Shown here one piece after another: positions 1-7,480 of a stretch of 64,000 bases of DNA; position 1 is the first letter of the stretch; each line of letters starts with the position of its first letter. A program made the position numbers and the translations under genes. Source of the DNA: Eubacteriales bacterium (GTDB taxonomy: Bacteria; Bacillota; Clostridia; Lachnospirales; Lachnospiraceae); assembly GCA_030539395.1 (NCBI GenBank), contig JAUNSC010000014.1:16721-80720 (forward strand). Direction: 5' to 3'. Below the pieces are notes generated by a model. It was not told the origin of the DNA, did no database searches, and saw only the letters and a list, made by a program, of their open reading frames with translations.

Positions 1-1
1 T

Positions 2-319
2 CTTAAACATGGTGGCTATATTTATATTGCCATTCCCGGAATGAAAAAAGATTGTCATAATAATCTGCCACCAGAGCTACTTCTCTCATGGACGCCGGAT
101 CAGCTTGATTATATGCACGATATAATGTATTGGGAAAATATTATCCGCCACTGCAAAGGGGCCAGGGTAATTTCTATTCATGAGATGGAAAGCAATGAGG
201 AAGTATGGAACGACTGGCTAAAACAAGAAAACGAGTATGCAATCAGTGACCGTAAAGCTATGGAGGCTGGAGGAGGTAAATATTTGAATTTTATTTCTAT
301 TGTTCTTCAAAGATTATAG
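2..319 (+). CDS. C-terminal part of a SAM-dependent methyltransferase (truncated by window edge)
   Basis: The reading frame is open from base 2, so the gene begins upstream of the window; the first ATG at 41 is internal. The visible 105 residues start with a hydrophobic strand (GGYIYIAIPG) followed by a WENIIRHCKG segment, which resembles the C-terminal part of UbiE-like class I methyltransferases. The SAM-binding motif is not visible because it lies upstream. The substrate cannot be told. The frame stops at 319 and is followed by a 230-base gap. The family call is moderate and rests on overall pattern rather than on catalytic residues. Confidence 0.55.
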   Translation, partial: LKHGGYIYIAIPGMKKDCHNNLPPELLLSWTPDQLDYMHDIMYWENIIRHCKGARVISIHEMESNEEVWNDWLKQENEYAISDRKAMEAGGGKYLNFISIVLQRL

Positions 320-551
320 CAATAAAATCAAGCGACGGCCGAGTTTGATTATGAAGAAGCCGGATGCTGCCTTGATACTTCACCGGGAAGAGTTATGTGC
401 TTTTTTATGATCCGGGACAGTATTTTAAGTATATAAGGCCGGTGCGAAAAGGGTAGGGGCATAAAATCCGGGTAAGGCGTCATTGCACAAAAAAGACATA
501 AAATATGACAGACTGTTGTCATATTTATGGTTTATCATAGATTGCTGAAGG
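320..551. other. Intergenic stretch with a palindrome and short unrecognised coding-like remnant
   Basis: No convincing gene is seen. Around 395-450 a short frame (reading YFTGKSY then FYDPGQYFKYIRPVRKG) ends at a stop near 455 and looks like a decayed 3' end of an unidentified gene. The only structured element is the palindrome at 501-526, listed separately. Confidence 0.35.
501..526. promoter_or_regulatory. Perfect 10-bp inverted repeat, likely operator of the downstream regulator
   Basis: AAATATGACA (501-510) and TGTCATATTT (517-526) are perfect inverted arms around a 6-base spacer. It lies 26-51 bases upstream of the ATG of the winged-helix regulator and has no following T-run, so an operator is more likely than a terminator. 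Autoregulation is inferred from position only. Confidence 0.5.
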
Positions 552-1091
552 ATGGAGGGTTGTAAAAGAAACGGAGGTGATACCATTGGGAAATTAGCTG
601 TATTGGAAATATCTGAGCCGGGAGATAAAATCGGAGAGAAGCTGCTTATGCTGTTGGATGCAAGACAGCGGCAGGAGCTAGTAAACTATCTTCTTGGCAA
701 AGAAAACCAGAATGGCGGTTTAGCTGATAACCTGTGTATCCGCTCCAAAGCTTATGAACTGTTGACAGAGAATGAAGGTATCTTCACAGAGATTCATATA
801 GATGATTTATACTTTTGCCTGGAGCAGCGGCTGGTACGTGTGGATGGACAAGTGGTAAATCTGACGGCGAAAGAATTTGATATTCTTGCCCTGCTGATCA
901 CGCATCCCCAGCGGGTGTTCACCTACGAGCTGATCATGGAACTGGTCTGGGATGAGGATGCTGCCTGTTACTCACGCAAAGCGGTAAGCAATCATATGAG
1001 CAATCTGCGGAAGAAATTGAAGAGAACACCGGACAGCCTGGAATATATCAAAAATATTGTCGGTGTAGGTTATAAATTTGAAATACCATAA
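552..1091 (+). CDS. OmpR-type winged-helix regulator lacking a receiver domain
   Basis: The C-terminal ~100 residues form a Trans_reg_C winged helix: VVNLTAKEFDILALL, then a recognition helix with SNHMSNLRKKLK and the wing IVGVGYKFEIP. The N-terminal ~75 residues do not contain the receiver-domain aspartates, so this is not a normal response regulator. It may be controlled by abundance or by an unknown ligand. The ATG at 552 has a poor ribosome site. A very strong one (GGAGGTGA, 573-580) sits just before an in-frame ATT at 585, so initiation at AUU giving a protein starting GKLAVLEI is a real alternative. It is followed by a terminator at 1096-1136. Confidence 0.75.
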   Translation: MEGCKRNGGDTIGKLAVLEISEPGDKIGEKLLMLLDARQRQELVNYLLGKENQNGGLADNLCIRSKAYELLTENEGIFTEIHIDDLYFCLEQRLVRVDGQVVNLTAKEFDILALLITHPQRVFTYELIMELVWDEDAACYSRKAVSNHMSNLRKKLKRTPDSLEYIKNIVGVGYKFEIP

Positions 1092-1095
1092 CAAA

Positions 1096-1136
1096 GATCA
1101 CAAGGATTTTACTTCCCTTGTGGTCTTGTTTTGTTT
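1096..1136 (+). terminator. Intrinsic terminator after the winged-helix regulator
   Basis: GATCACAAGG (1096-1105) pairs with CCTTGTGGTC (1116-1125) with one G-T pair, followed by TTGTTTTGTTT. A 62-codon frame through this hairpin (1078-1266) is therefore treated as spurious. Confidence 0.75.
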
Positions 1137-1209
1137 ATGCTCCTTTTCCAGAGAACAGATCCCATTTGTTATTGTTCTCATAAGAATTTTGCCATTTGCC
1201 ATTACTCTA

Positions 1210-1263
1210 TTGACAATTGTGCTTGAAGTTGATATAATGTACTTGTTCAATAAGTACATTATA
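1210..1263 (+). promoter_or_regulatory. Sigma-A promoter overlapped by a 12-bp operator for the GntR/YtrA-like repressor
   Basis: A consensus promoter, TTGACA (1210-1215), 17-bp spacer and TATAAT (1233-1238), drives the GntR-ABC operon. A perfect 12-bp inverted repeat (1233-1244 and 1252-1263, arms TATAATGTACTT / AAGTACATTATA) overlaps the -10 box and start site. This is the expected arrangement for an autorepressing YtrA-type GntR protein. Confidence 0.85.
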
Positions 1264-1282
1264 TAGCGGTTGGAGGGATCCC

Positions 1283-1660
1283 GTGGAAATTATTATAAGC
1301 AGTAATACGAGTAAACCCATTTATGAGCAGATTACCTCACAGATAAAAGCTATGATTATGAGCGGCGAACTGCAGACGGGCGATCCGATCCCCTCTATGC
1401 GGGCATTGGCAAAGTCAATCCATGTAAGCGTTATTACCGTTCAAAAGGCATATGAGGATCTGCAAAGGGACGGATTTATCGAGACAACAGTCGGGCGTGG
1501 AAGTTTTGTAGCAGCACAGAATAAGGACTTTTATCAGGAGGAACAGCAGCGGTTAGCGGAAGAACATTTACAGGAAGCTGCTGATATTGGAAGGACCAGT
1601 GGAATTTCGTTGGGAAAATTAGTTGAGCTTTTGACTATGTTTTATCAAGAGGAGGAGTGA
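1283..1660 (+). CDS. GntR family (YtrA-like) transcriptional repressor
   Basis: The protein is 125 residues. It begins with the typical GntR winged helix (PIYEQITSQIKAMIMSGEL, then RALAKSIHVSVITVQKAYEDL and the GRGSFV wing at about 68-73) and has only a short C-terminal helical tail. That is the size and layout of the YtrA subfamily, which controls ABC exporters encoded next to it. The start is GTG after GGAGG. Its stop is followed within three bases by the ATPase ATG (1663), so the two are translationally linked. The operator at 1233-1263 lies in its own promoter. The inducer is unknown; YtrA relatives respond to cell-wall antibiotics, which is an inference here. Confidence 0.85.
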   Translation: MEIIISSNTSKPIYEQITSQIKAMIMSGELQTGDPIPSMRALAKSIHVSVITVQKAYEDLQRDGFIETTVGRGSFVAAQNKDFYQEEQQRLAEEHLQEAADIGRTSGISLGKLVELLTMFYQEEE

Positions 1661-1662
1661 CT

Positions 1663-2523
1663 ATGGATACAATCTTACAGGTGGAAAATTTAACGAAACA
1701 GTATGAAGGCTTTCAGCTGGACCACGTTTCGTTTGACCTTCCGAAAGGAATGATTATGGGACTGATTGGCGAGAATGGAGCCGGAAAGAGTACAACGATC
1801 AATGCAATTCTTGATCTGATTAAAAAAGATGACGGTACGGTTACTTTTTGGGGGCAGGAATTAGCCTCATCAAAACAACTGAAAGAGGACATAGGCGTTG
1901 TGTTCGACGGAATCAATTTCTATGAAACATTGACGCCTGCGAAAGTGGGTAAGATCTCCGGAGCAGCCTATAAGCAATGGGATGAATACCTGTATCAGGA
2001 TTATCTGAAGCGTTTCGGGCTTCCTTTGGATAAAGAGATCAAAACACTTTCTAAAGGCATGAAAATGAAATTGTGTATCGCTGTGGCGCTTTCCCATAAA
2101 CCGAAGCTGTTGATTTTGGACGAGGCGACCAGCGGTCTTGACCCGGTTATGCGGGATGATATTCTTGATGTCTTTTTGGATTTCGTGCAGGATGAAAACC
2201 ATTCCATCCTGATGTCCTCCCATATCACCACGGATTTGGAAAAGGTTGCCGACTATATTACTTTTATTCATCAGGGAAAAGTCCTGTTTTGCAAGACAAA
2301 GGATGAACTGCGCTACAAATATGGAATCATCCGCTGCGGTGCAGCCGTTTTCGACCAGATTGATAAAGCGGAGATCCTCGCTTACCGCAAAGACGATTAC
2401 CAGTGGAATGTACTGGTAGCTGATAAAGAAAAGGCCAGGAAAAAATATAAAGCGGCCGTCGTTGATGATGCTACGATTGACGATATTCTGCTGCTGTATG
2501 TGAAAGGAGAGCGGGCGAAATGA
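1663..2523 (+). CDS. ABC transporter ATP-binding protein (YtrB-like)
   Basis: This is a 286-residue nucleotide-binding subunit with Walker A GENGAGKST (residues ~37-45), a signature region LSKGMKMKL, Walker B LLILDEATSGLD and the H-loop SSHI. The Q-loop position reads VVFDGINFYE, so the usual glutamine is absent. It partners the permease whose ATG overlaps its stop (ATGA at 2520-2523). The ATG at 1663 is preferred over the GTG at 1657 because GGAGG ends 7 bases before it. A drug- or peptide-export role under the adjacent GntR repressor is inferred; the substrate cannot be read from sequence. Confidence 0.85.
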   Translation: MDTILQVENLTKQYEGFQLDHVSFDLPKGMIMGLIGENGAGKSTTINAILDLIKKDDGTVTFWGQELASSKQLKEDIGVVFDGINFYETLTPAKVGKISGAAYKQWDEYLYQDYLKRFGLPLDKEIKTLSKGMKMKLCIAVALSHKPKLLILDEATSGLDPVMRDDILDVFLDFVQDENHSILMSSHITTDLEKVADYITFIHQGKVLFCKTKDELRYKYGIIRCGAAVFDQIDKAEILAYRKDDYQWNVLVADKEKARKKYKAAVVDDATIDDILLLYVKGERAK

Positions 2524-3167
2524 AAAGTCTTATATTGAAAGATTTATATAATATCGGACACAATACAAAATCTATGCTGTTTATACTTGCGGTGTTTGCT
2601 GTGGCTTTTATTCCTACCTCTGGTGTGGGAGCATATATTTTCATCTGCGGCATCTTATGCAGTATGATGATCGTAACCACTTTTTCTTTTGACGATAACT
2701 CCAAATGGGCGCGATATGCTATGATAATGCCCATTTCAAAAAGAGATTTAGTGATTGGAAAGTTTATTGTCTTAGCAATCTTTTGTGCGATTGGAAGTGT
2801 ATTCGGCTTGGCTGTAGGCTTGGTCGGCGGAGGCATAGCAGGCAAAATTACATTCAGCCCTGCCGCTATTGTGGAACTGCTGTTTTTAACCTTAGCGGCA
2901 ACAGTAATTTCCCTCATTTTTGGAAGTATGTCAATCCCGCTGGTGTTTAAATTTGGAGCCGAAAAAGGGCGCGTTTTGCTTCTGGTATCGTTCCTCATTC
3001 CGGCAGCAATTTGTTTTGGGGCATATAAGCTGCTTGCAATACTGGGCGTGGAGTTGACAGATCAGACGGTGTTTATCCTTTTATGCTGTTCCCCGCTTAT
3101 CGCGTTGGTTTGGGGTTATGGAATGTATCAGATCAGTTATCGGATTTTTTTGAAACAAGAATTGTAA
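2520..3167 (+). CDS. ABC-2 type transporter permease
   Basis: The protein is 215 residues with about six hydrophobic segments (for example FILAVFAVAFIPTSGVGAYIF, VLAIFCAIGSVFGLAVGLVGG and VELLFLTLAATVISLIF) and a cytoplasmic N-terminus MKSLILKDLYN. This layout is common in Clostridial ABC-2 permeases of the ABC2_membrane_5 type. It overlaps the ATPase stop by four bases. One ATPase with one permease suggests a homodimeric permease complex. Confidence 0.8.
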   Translation: MKSLILKDLYNIGHNTKSMLFILAVFAVAFIPTSGVGAYIFICGILCSMMIVTTFSFDDNSKWARYAMIMPISKRDLVIGKFIVLAIFCAIGSVFGLAVGLVGGGIAGKITFSPAAIVELLFLTLAATVISLIFGSMSIPLVFKFGAEKGRVLLLVSFLIPAAICFGAYKLLAILGVELTDQTVFILLCCSPLIALVWGYGMYQISYRIFLKQEL

Positions 3168-3179
3168 GGAGAGGTTGCT

Positions 3180-3365
3180 ATGAAAAAATATGAGTATGTT
3201 AATATCGAATATTCGGCAAAAGGCGTGGTGTTTTCTTATGTTGAAAAGCATAGGGAAATCATTAACAGTTACGCAGAGAAAGGTTTTCGATACGTCGGTT
3301 TTGTCCCTACGGAAGTTGGAGCAAATGGCTGCATTAGAAAAATTGATCTGATTTTTGAAAAATAG
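3180..3365 (+). CDS. DUF4177-like small protein
   Basis: A 61-residue protein (MKKYEYVNIEY ... FRYVGFVPTEV ... IDLIFEK) with the short alternating beta pattern of DUF4177 proteins. It sits 12 bases after the permease behind an AGGAGAGG site and is probably the last gene of the GntR/ABC operon. Its function is unknown. The 12-bp hairpin at 3370-3400 follows it. Confidence 0.65.
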   Translation: MKKYEYVNIEYSAKGVVFSYVEKHREIINSYAEKGFRYVGFVPTEVGANGCIRKIDLIFEK

Positions 3366-3369
3366 AAAA

Positions 3370-3400
3370 GCGGTGACTTTGTTTTTGTCAAAGTCACCGC
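3370..3400. terminator. Hairpin terminator between convergent genes
   Basis: GCGGTGACTTTG (3370-3381) pairs perfectly with CAAAGTCACCGC (3389-3400). A U-rich tail follows only when read on the minus strand (CTTTTCTATTTTT), so it best serves the leftward operon ending at 3433, though it may also stop the rightward one. Confidence 0.75.
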
Positions 3401-3432
3401 AAAGACGTATTTAATACTATTTATGGTTATCA

Positions 3433-3639
3433 TCAATCAGAGCCATTAAAAAAGTTCGCAAGTGAACGGAATATATTGTCCGTTGCTTCTGCAAGACTAT
3501 CAAAAAAATTGTCTTTTGCTTCCACTAAATTCTCAATAACAATGTCTGTGTCATATGCTAAATCTCTGCATGTATTGGAGCAACCCGTCATTAGCATAAG
3601 GCATACCAAACACAGAAAAAGTGATAAATATTTTTTCAT
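3433..3639 (-). CDS. Small lipoprotein
   Basis: The 68-residue product has a lysine-containing n-region, a hydrophobic core (YLSLFLCLVCLMLMTGC) and a lipobox LMTGC with Cys20 as the predicted lipidation site. The mature part is about 48 residues, acidic and helical (EAKDNFFDSLAEATDN). It is the distal gene of the leftward transporter operon, after the YxeA-like gene. A membrane-anchored helper of peptide resistance, comparable in position to LanI/LanH-type accessory proteins, is an inference from context only. Confidence 0.6.
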   Translation of the reverse strand: MKKYLSLFLCLVCLMLMTGCSNTCRDLAYDTDIVIENLVEAKDNFFDSLAEATDNIFRSLANFFNGSD

Positions 3640-3671
3640 TTGATTTATCTCCGTTTGGAAGGGCCTCTGAA

Positions 3672-4013
3672 CTACTGGTTATAATACTGCTGAACCTTAG
3701 CAGGCAATTCCTCATATTTTACTTCCGCCCAGGTCACCACACCCCGAATAAAATTGACTTTCAGACATAGGAACGCATCATCGGTCAAAATACGGCTTGT
3801 TTCAAACACAACGTCCTTTTCGTTTCCGTTCTCATCGTAGGCCGTCAGCGTGTATTTATAATTCATATCTCCATGTGGCGCGATCTCCTGTACCCATCTG
3901 TTATCAATTTGCGTATAGTAATCGTCATTTTGGGTCGCAAGAAAAGCTACTCCCATGCAGACGACAACTAATATTGCTGCAATAATGCCTACTACAACTT
4001 TTTTTGATTTCAT
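3672..4013 (-). CDS. YxeA family (DUF1093-like) membrane-anchored protein
   Basis: The protein is 113 residues with one N-terminal membrane segment (VVVGIIAAILVVVCMGVAFLA, about 6-26) and an extracellular domain beginning DDYYTQIDN, then YKYTLTAYDENGNEK, FLCLKVNF and VKYEELP. This matches the YxeA/DUF1093 pattern often found beside ABC transporters and two-component systems. Its AGGAGG site overlaps the stop of the 29-codon gene just upstream (4026), pointing to coupled translation. It is probably an accessory sensor or protection protein of the transporter. Confidence 0.75.
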   Translation of the reverse strand: MKSKKVVVGIIAAILVVVCMGVAFLATQNDDYYTQIDNRWVQEIAPHGDMNYKYTLTAYDENGNEKDVVFETSRILTDDAFLCLKVNFIRGVVTWAEVKYEELPAKVQQYYNQ

Positions 4014-4025
4014 TTGAAAATCCTC

Positions 4026-4115
4026 CTATGCAATTTCTTTTTCTTTGCTGCTCATTTTTACAAAGAGCAGAATTGAGGCAAAAATAATACCCAATACAAT
4101 CATCGCTTTTTTCAT
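4026..4115 (-). CDS. 29-residue single-pass membrane peptide
   Basis: A short frame encodes MKKAMIVLGIIF, SILLFVKM and the charged tail SSKEKEIA: one membrane helix then a short charged end. It has its own GAGGTAG ribosome site, fits exactly between the second permease (stop at 4122) and the YxeA-like gene, and its stop overlaps the next ribosome site. The tight fit supports a real gene. A role as a small transporter subunit is inferred. Confidence 0.6.
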   Translation of the reverse strand: MKKAMIVLGIIFASILLFVKMSSKEKEIA

Positions 4116-4121
4116 AACTGG

Positions 4122-4916
4122 CTACCTCGCACTATGATTTCTTTTTTGAACCGTTTTCCCAGAATTTTTCTTCTTTTTCTTTGCGTTGGTTACTTCACGA
4201 TTTTTCGCTGTGAAAACGATAATGAATGTCACGGCCAGTATAAACAGGATAGATGCTACGCTCAACAAGATGTTTCCTGTTGGATCACTGCTTCCATCCT
4301 GATAACCAATTACGGTAAGGCCTGCTGTAATAGGATATAGATCACGCAGGCCGTGGCCGGAGGCCATCATTCCCACAAAACCATAAAAGAAAGCAAAGCC
4401 AACACCGGCCATAAAGCTGCCACTTCTCTGTGCGGTAAATGCGATAATAGGCATGACCGCAATATAAGAAATCATATTGATCCCGATCATCTGAAAAAGC
4501 ACCTGTACCATACCGCCGATAGAAAATCCGGGAAATCCGCTGGCAAAGAAAACAATGAGCGTGAACAGGAATTCGATAACGGAAAGTGCTACCGCCATAC
4601 ATCCAACAGCAATCAGTTTCCCAATCAGCATTTTCCGAAAGGAAACAGGGATTGTGAGAATATTTTTCAGCGTGTCGTCTGTACGCTCCCGGTCAATGAT
4701 ATATCCGGCGATCAATGCGATTGTTGCAGGATATATTAGAACTAAATTGTTCCAAATCACACTGGAAGAAAAGTTCACGAGCGTATGGGTTGCCCCGTCA
4801 GAGGCCGTTGCCATAAACCGGGCAAGCAGCACGACGGTAAACATCGTTGCTACGCCAATCCAGATTACGGAGTACCGCTTCATTTTGTAAAATTCTGTCC
4901 TTATAATACTTGTCAT
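4122..4916 (-). CDS. ABC-2 permease of an antimicrobial-peptide (LanG/CprC-like) transporter
   Basis: The product is about 264 residues with six membrane segments, starting MTSIIRTEFYKMKRYSVIW. The ATG at 4916 is chosen because GAGGTGAGG lies just upstream and just after the previous stop (4927); the longer frame to 4982 would run into the upstream gene. LanG/MutG-type permeases begin this way with a short amphipathic RTEFYKMKR segment. The second half carries a large hydrophobic core, and the tail is lysine-rich (NAKKKKKNSGK). It works with the permease at 4927-5712 and the E-loop ATPase. Confidence 0.8.
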   Translation of the reverse strand: MTSIIRTEFYKMKRYSVIWIGVATMFTVVLLARFMATASDGATHTLVNFSSSVIWNNLVLIYPATIALIAGYIIDRERTDDTLKNILTIPVSFRKMLIGKLIAVGCMAVALSVIEFLFTLIVFFASGFPGFSIGGMVQVLFQMIGINMISYIAVMPIIAFTAQRSGSFMAGVGFAFFYGFVGMMASGHGLRDLYPITAGLTVIGYQDGSSDPTGNILLSVASILFILAVTFIIVFTAKNREVTNAKKKKKNSGKTVQKRNHSAR

Positions 4917-4926
4917 TTTCCTCACC

Positions 4927-5712
4927 TCAACTTTCACGCTTACTGTAAATTCTGATAATTGCCAGATAGGACAATACCCCAATAATGATAATGGTTAATG
5001 TGACAAGCCAAAAGGGCATAAAATAAGGCTCCATTGCAGAATACGCAGGGGTTCCGGGAGCAGCAAACAGGGCAGCTTGCCAACGGTAAATGATAGGGGC
5101 TGGCAGGATGCTTGTAATCAGCCGCATCATGGGGTCAGTCGTGGCAAACATTCCTCCATACGCAAGCATAAAATCAAACATCGTATAGAAAAATGTTAAG
5201 ATAACCGAGAAAATATAGGAACGGTTAAAGCCGACAATCGCAATGACAACGGGTAAAATGCTTGTAGTGTAGAGTAGTGCCGTAAGGATTGCTATGCTAA
5301 AGTTTTCTGCTACGTTTGTCAGCTCGCTTCCGGCAATCAGGCCGCCAACCATTGACGAAACCATAGTGGCAAAGGCAAAAATCAGTCCCAAAATATAAAG
5401 CACAGCGATTTTTGCGGTAGCAATCTTAGCTGGGGAAGTAGGGATAATGCGTAGGTTTTTCAAAGTATCGTTATCCCGTTCCATGAAAAATAGCATGGCC
5501 GCAATGATACCTAAAACCGCCGGAAGCATGATGGGCATACCCATAGTAGCCAACAAGCCGAAAACTGCTTCAAAGCCGGTAAAGTTACCCATGCTTCCAG
5601 CCAGTACAAGAGCCGTAAACGGAATTGGGAACAGAAGTGCGGCGAAAATCACAAATGATACAAAGTGTTTCCGCTTTAACTTCCGCATCTCGCATTGGAT
5701 CAGTTTAAGCAA
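4927..5712 (-). CDS. ABC-2 permease of an antimicrobial-peptide (LanE/CprB-like) transporter
   Basis: The permease has six hydrophobic segments and an N-terminus LLKLIQCEMRKLKRKHF, typical of LanE/MutE-type subunits. The start is uncertain: TTG at 5712 overlaps the ATPase stop (5705-5707) and follows a GGGGGTGAGGGG site, while GTG at 5721 is the alternative. A start at 5799 would lie deep inside the ATPase gene and is unlikely. With the other permease and the ATPase it forms a three-gene LanFEG-like exporter expected to expel lantibiotic-like peptides from the membrane. Confidence 0.8.
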   Translation of the reverse strand: MLKLIQCEMRKLKRKHFVSFVIFAALLFPIPFTALVLAGSMGNFTGFEAVFGLLATMGMPIMLPAVLGIIAAMLFFMERDNDTLKNLRIIPTSPAKIATAKIAVLYILGLIFAFATMVSSMVGGLIAGSELTNVAENFSIAILTALLYTTSILPVVIAIVGFNRSYIFSVILTFFYTMFDFMLAYGGMFATTDPMMRLITSILPAPIIYRWQAALFAAPGTPAYSAMEPYFMPFWLVTLTIIIIGVLSYLAIIRIYSKRES

Positions 5713-6628
5713 TCCCCTCACCCCCTGTAATTCTCTTGAAGTAATCCTCCAAAGTATCTTCGCAGAGATGGGCTTCCCAAACGTCAATGCCAGCTTCAAT
5801 AAATGTGCGGTTAATTCTCGCTACAGGCAGGGCTGTATCATAAAGATACAGATTCTTGTCATCCATAAGCTGGATGTTTTTGCTCTGAAATGTTGCGGCA
5901 ATAATCTGTGCAGCCTTTTGTGCATCCGATACGCAGAAATGGATGTACTTCGCGTTTTTACTCTCCAGCGCTTTTAGGCTTTCTTCCTCCAGCAAATTAC
6001 CGTGGTCGATAATTCCAACATCATCAGCCAACAGGGAAATTTCCGAAAGGATGTGGCTGGAAATCAAGATCGTTTTCCCTGTGGCATCGCACAATTCCCG
6101 GATAAAATCGCGCACCTCTGCAATACCGATGGGGTCAAGGCCGTTGATCGGTTCATCCAAAATCAACAGTTCGGGATTGTGCATGACGGCCAATGCAATA
6201 GCTAAACGCTGCTTCATACCGAGAGAATATTGCGAAAATAATTTCTTGTCCCGGTAAGGCTGGTTGACAACTTCCAAAGCATTTTTGATGTATTGCGGGC
6301 TTTTCAATCCCCGCAGGTCGGCAAAAATTTTCAGGTTTTCTGTTCCTGTCAAATTGGGATAAAAACCCGGTGACTCGATCAGACAGCCAATTCGGGGCAG
6401 GATTTCCTTTTCATTGCCATGAATTGGCTTACCGAAAATCTCCACTTCACCGGACGTGGGAGCTGTCAGTCCCAGCAGCATCCGCATGGTCGTTGTCTTG
6501 CCTGCACCATTGCGTCCCAGAAGTCCATAGATACGACCTTTTTTTACATGAATATTCAGATGGGAAACGCTGTTCTGATTTCCGTATTTTTTCGTCAGAT
6601 CATGCGTTTCAATAATGTAATCACTCAT
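5705..6628 (-). CDS. ABC transporter ATPase with E-loop (LanF/CprA-like)
   Basis: The 307-residue ATPase has Walker A GRNGAGKTT (~38-46), signature YSLGMKQRL, Walker B LLILDEPINGLDP and H-loop SSHI. At the Q-loop position it reads CLIESPGFY with Glu85 instead of glutamine. That E-loop is the established hallmark of lantibiotic-immunity LanF ATPases. An AAGGAGG site precedes the ATG. The gene is first in the leftward operon, behind four 11-bp-spaced repeats (6675-6714) that are probable sites for the adjacent response regulator. Antimicrobial-peptide resistance is therefore well supported; the actual peptide is unknown. Confidence 0.88.
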   Translation of the reverse strand: MSDYIIETHDLTKKYGNQNSVSHLNIHVKKGRIYGLLGRNGAGKTTTMRMLLGLTAPTSGEVEIFGKPIHGNEKEILPRIGCLIESPGFYPNLTGTENLKIFADLRGLKSPQYIKNALEVVNQPYRDKKLFSQYSLGMKQRLAIALAVMHNPELLILDEPINGLDPIGIAEVRDFIRELCDATGKTILISSHILSEISLLADDVGIIDHGNLLEEESLKALESKNAKYIHFCVSDAQKAAQIIAATFQSKNIQLMDDKNLYLYDTALPVARINRTFIEAGIDVWEAHLCEDTLEDYFKRITGGEGIA

Positions 6629-6674
6629 ATAGCTTGCGCCTCCTTTTTGTTTTCGTTATCAGCATAGCACATCA

Positions 6675-6714
6675 ACTTTGAGATAACTTTGAGCCAACTT
6701 TGAATTTACTTTGA
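6675..6714 (-). promoter_or_regulatory. Four ACTTTGA direct repeats at exact 11-bp period (response-regulator binding array)
   Basis: ACTTTGA starts at 6675, 6686, 6697 and 6708, all four copies perfect. The array lies just upstream of the leftward LanFEG-like operon, where a -35 box would be, with TATGCT / GATAAC candidates for -10 downstream. The divergent two-component genes start at 6785. Eleven-base tandem sites are typical for OmpR/PhoB-type regulators. Confidence 0.75.
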
Positions 6715-6753
6715 GATTTCAAGGCCAGAATAGTCAATCTGTCCATCTTGCGG

Positions 6754-6759
6754 TATAAT
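6754..6759 (+). promoter_or_regulatory. -10 box of the two-component promoter
   Basis: TATAAT at 6754-6759 lies about 25 bases before the ATG of the response regulator, and AAAGGTGG follows. The -35 position (TAGTCA, 6731-6736) is weak. The ACTTTGA array starts just upstream, so the promoter may be regulated by it. Confidence 0.55.
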
Positions 6760-6784
6760 ATAAACAGAAAAAAGGTGGTGACTT

Positions 6785-7480
6785 ATGAACGATAGAATGA
6801 TTCTTGTGGTAGACGATGAAACTGAGCTGTTGGAAATGGTGAGATCCATTTTTATGAGAGCCGGCTTTACGCAAGTGTTGACGGTATCCTCTGGTGAAGC
6901 TGCTCTGAAAGTATGTAAAGAGAAGCAGCCGGATATGGTGATCCTTGATGTTATGATGCCAGGCATGGATGGATTTGCCACACTAAAAGAATTGCGAAAG
7001 ATAAGCAAAATCCCGGTTCTCATGCTGACAGCTCGCGGTGAAGCGGAGGACAAATTTGCGGGTTTTGAAAATGGAGCGGACGATTACCTGTTGAAACCAT
7101 TTCTGCCGAAGGAATTATTATTCCGGGTGCAGGCCATATTGAAGCGGGCCTATCCTGGGAAGGATCGCAAAGTGTTCTTTGATACAGCAACCGTTGATTT
7201 GGAAAAAGCAATGGTTCAACGAAATGGGGAAAGTATCTCACTGACGGCCAAGGAGTTCCAACTTTTTGAAAAGCTGTATGAAAACGCAGGCCGAATCGTT
7301 ACTACCGGCGCACTGTGTCAGGCGATTTGCGGCGACTTCTGGCAGGGATATGAGAGTACGTTAGCAACCCATATCCGGCATTTGAGGGAAAAGATTGAAG
7401 AAAATCCCTCAAAGCCGATTGCCCTTGTGACGATTAAGGGGATCGGGTACCGCCTGAATATTAAGGGGGCGCAGACGTGA
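6785..7480 (+). CDS. OmpR family response regulator (CprR-like)
   Basis: The 231-residue protein has a receiver domain with Asp10/Asp11, phospho-acceptor Asp55 (VILDVMMPG) and Lys104 (LLKPF), then a winged helix (SISLTAKEFQLFEKL ... ATHIRHLREKIEENP ... IKGIGYRLN). It is cotranscribed with the kinase: the GTG start of the kinase overlaps its stop. It is divergent from the LanFEG-like operon and probably binds the ACTTTGA array between them. The position and partner genes resemble the CprR/CprK-CprABC and NisRK/LanFEG arrangements. Confidence 0.9.
   Translation: MNDRMILVVDDETELLEMVRSIFMRAGFTQVLTVSSGEAALKVCKEKQPDMVILDVMMPGMDGFATLKELRKISKIPVLMLTARGEAEDKFAGFENGADDYLLKPFLPKELLFRVQAILKRAYPGKDRKVFFDTATVDLEKAMVQRNGESISLTAKEFQLFEKLYENAGRIVTTGALCQAICGDFWQGYESTLATHIRHLREKIEENPSKPIALVTIKGIGYRLNIKGAQT

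Noticed and set aside
1078-1266. A 62-codon frame after the winged-helix regulator
   Set aside because: It runs through a clear terminator and the GntR promoter and has no ribosome site.
1870-2271. Leftward frames opposite the YtrB-like ATPase
   Set aside because: Shadows of an ATPase gene with intact motifs, no promoter or ribosome site.
6675-6714. Possibility that the ACTTTGA array is a CRISPR or satellite repeat
   Set aside because: Units are 11 bp with no spacer structure, located exactly at a regulated promoter.
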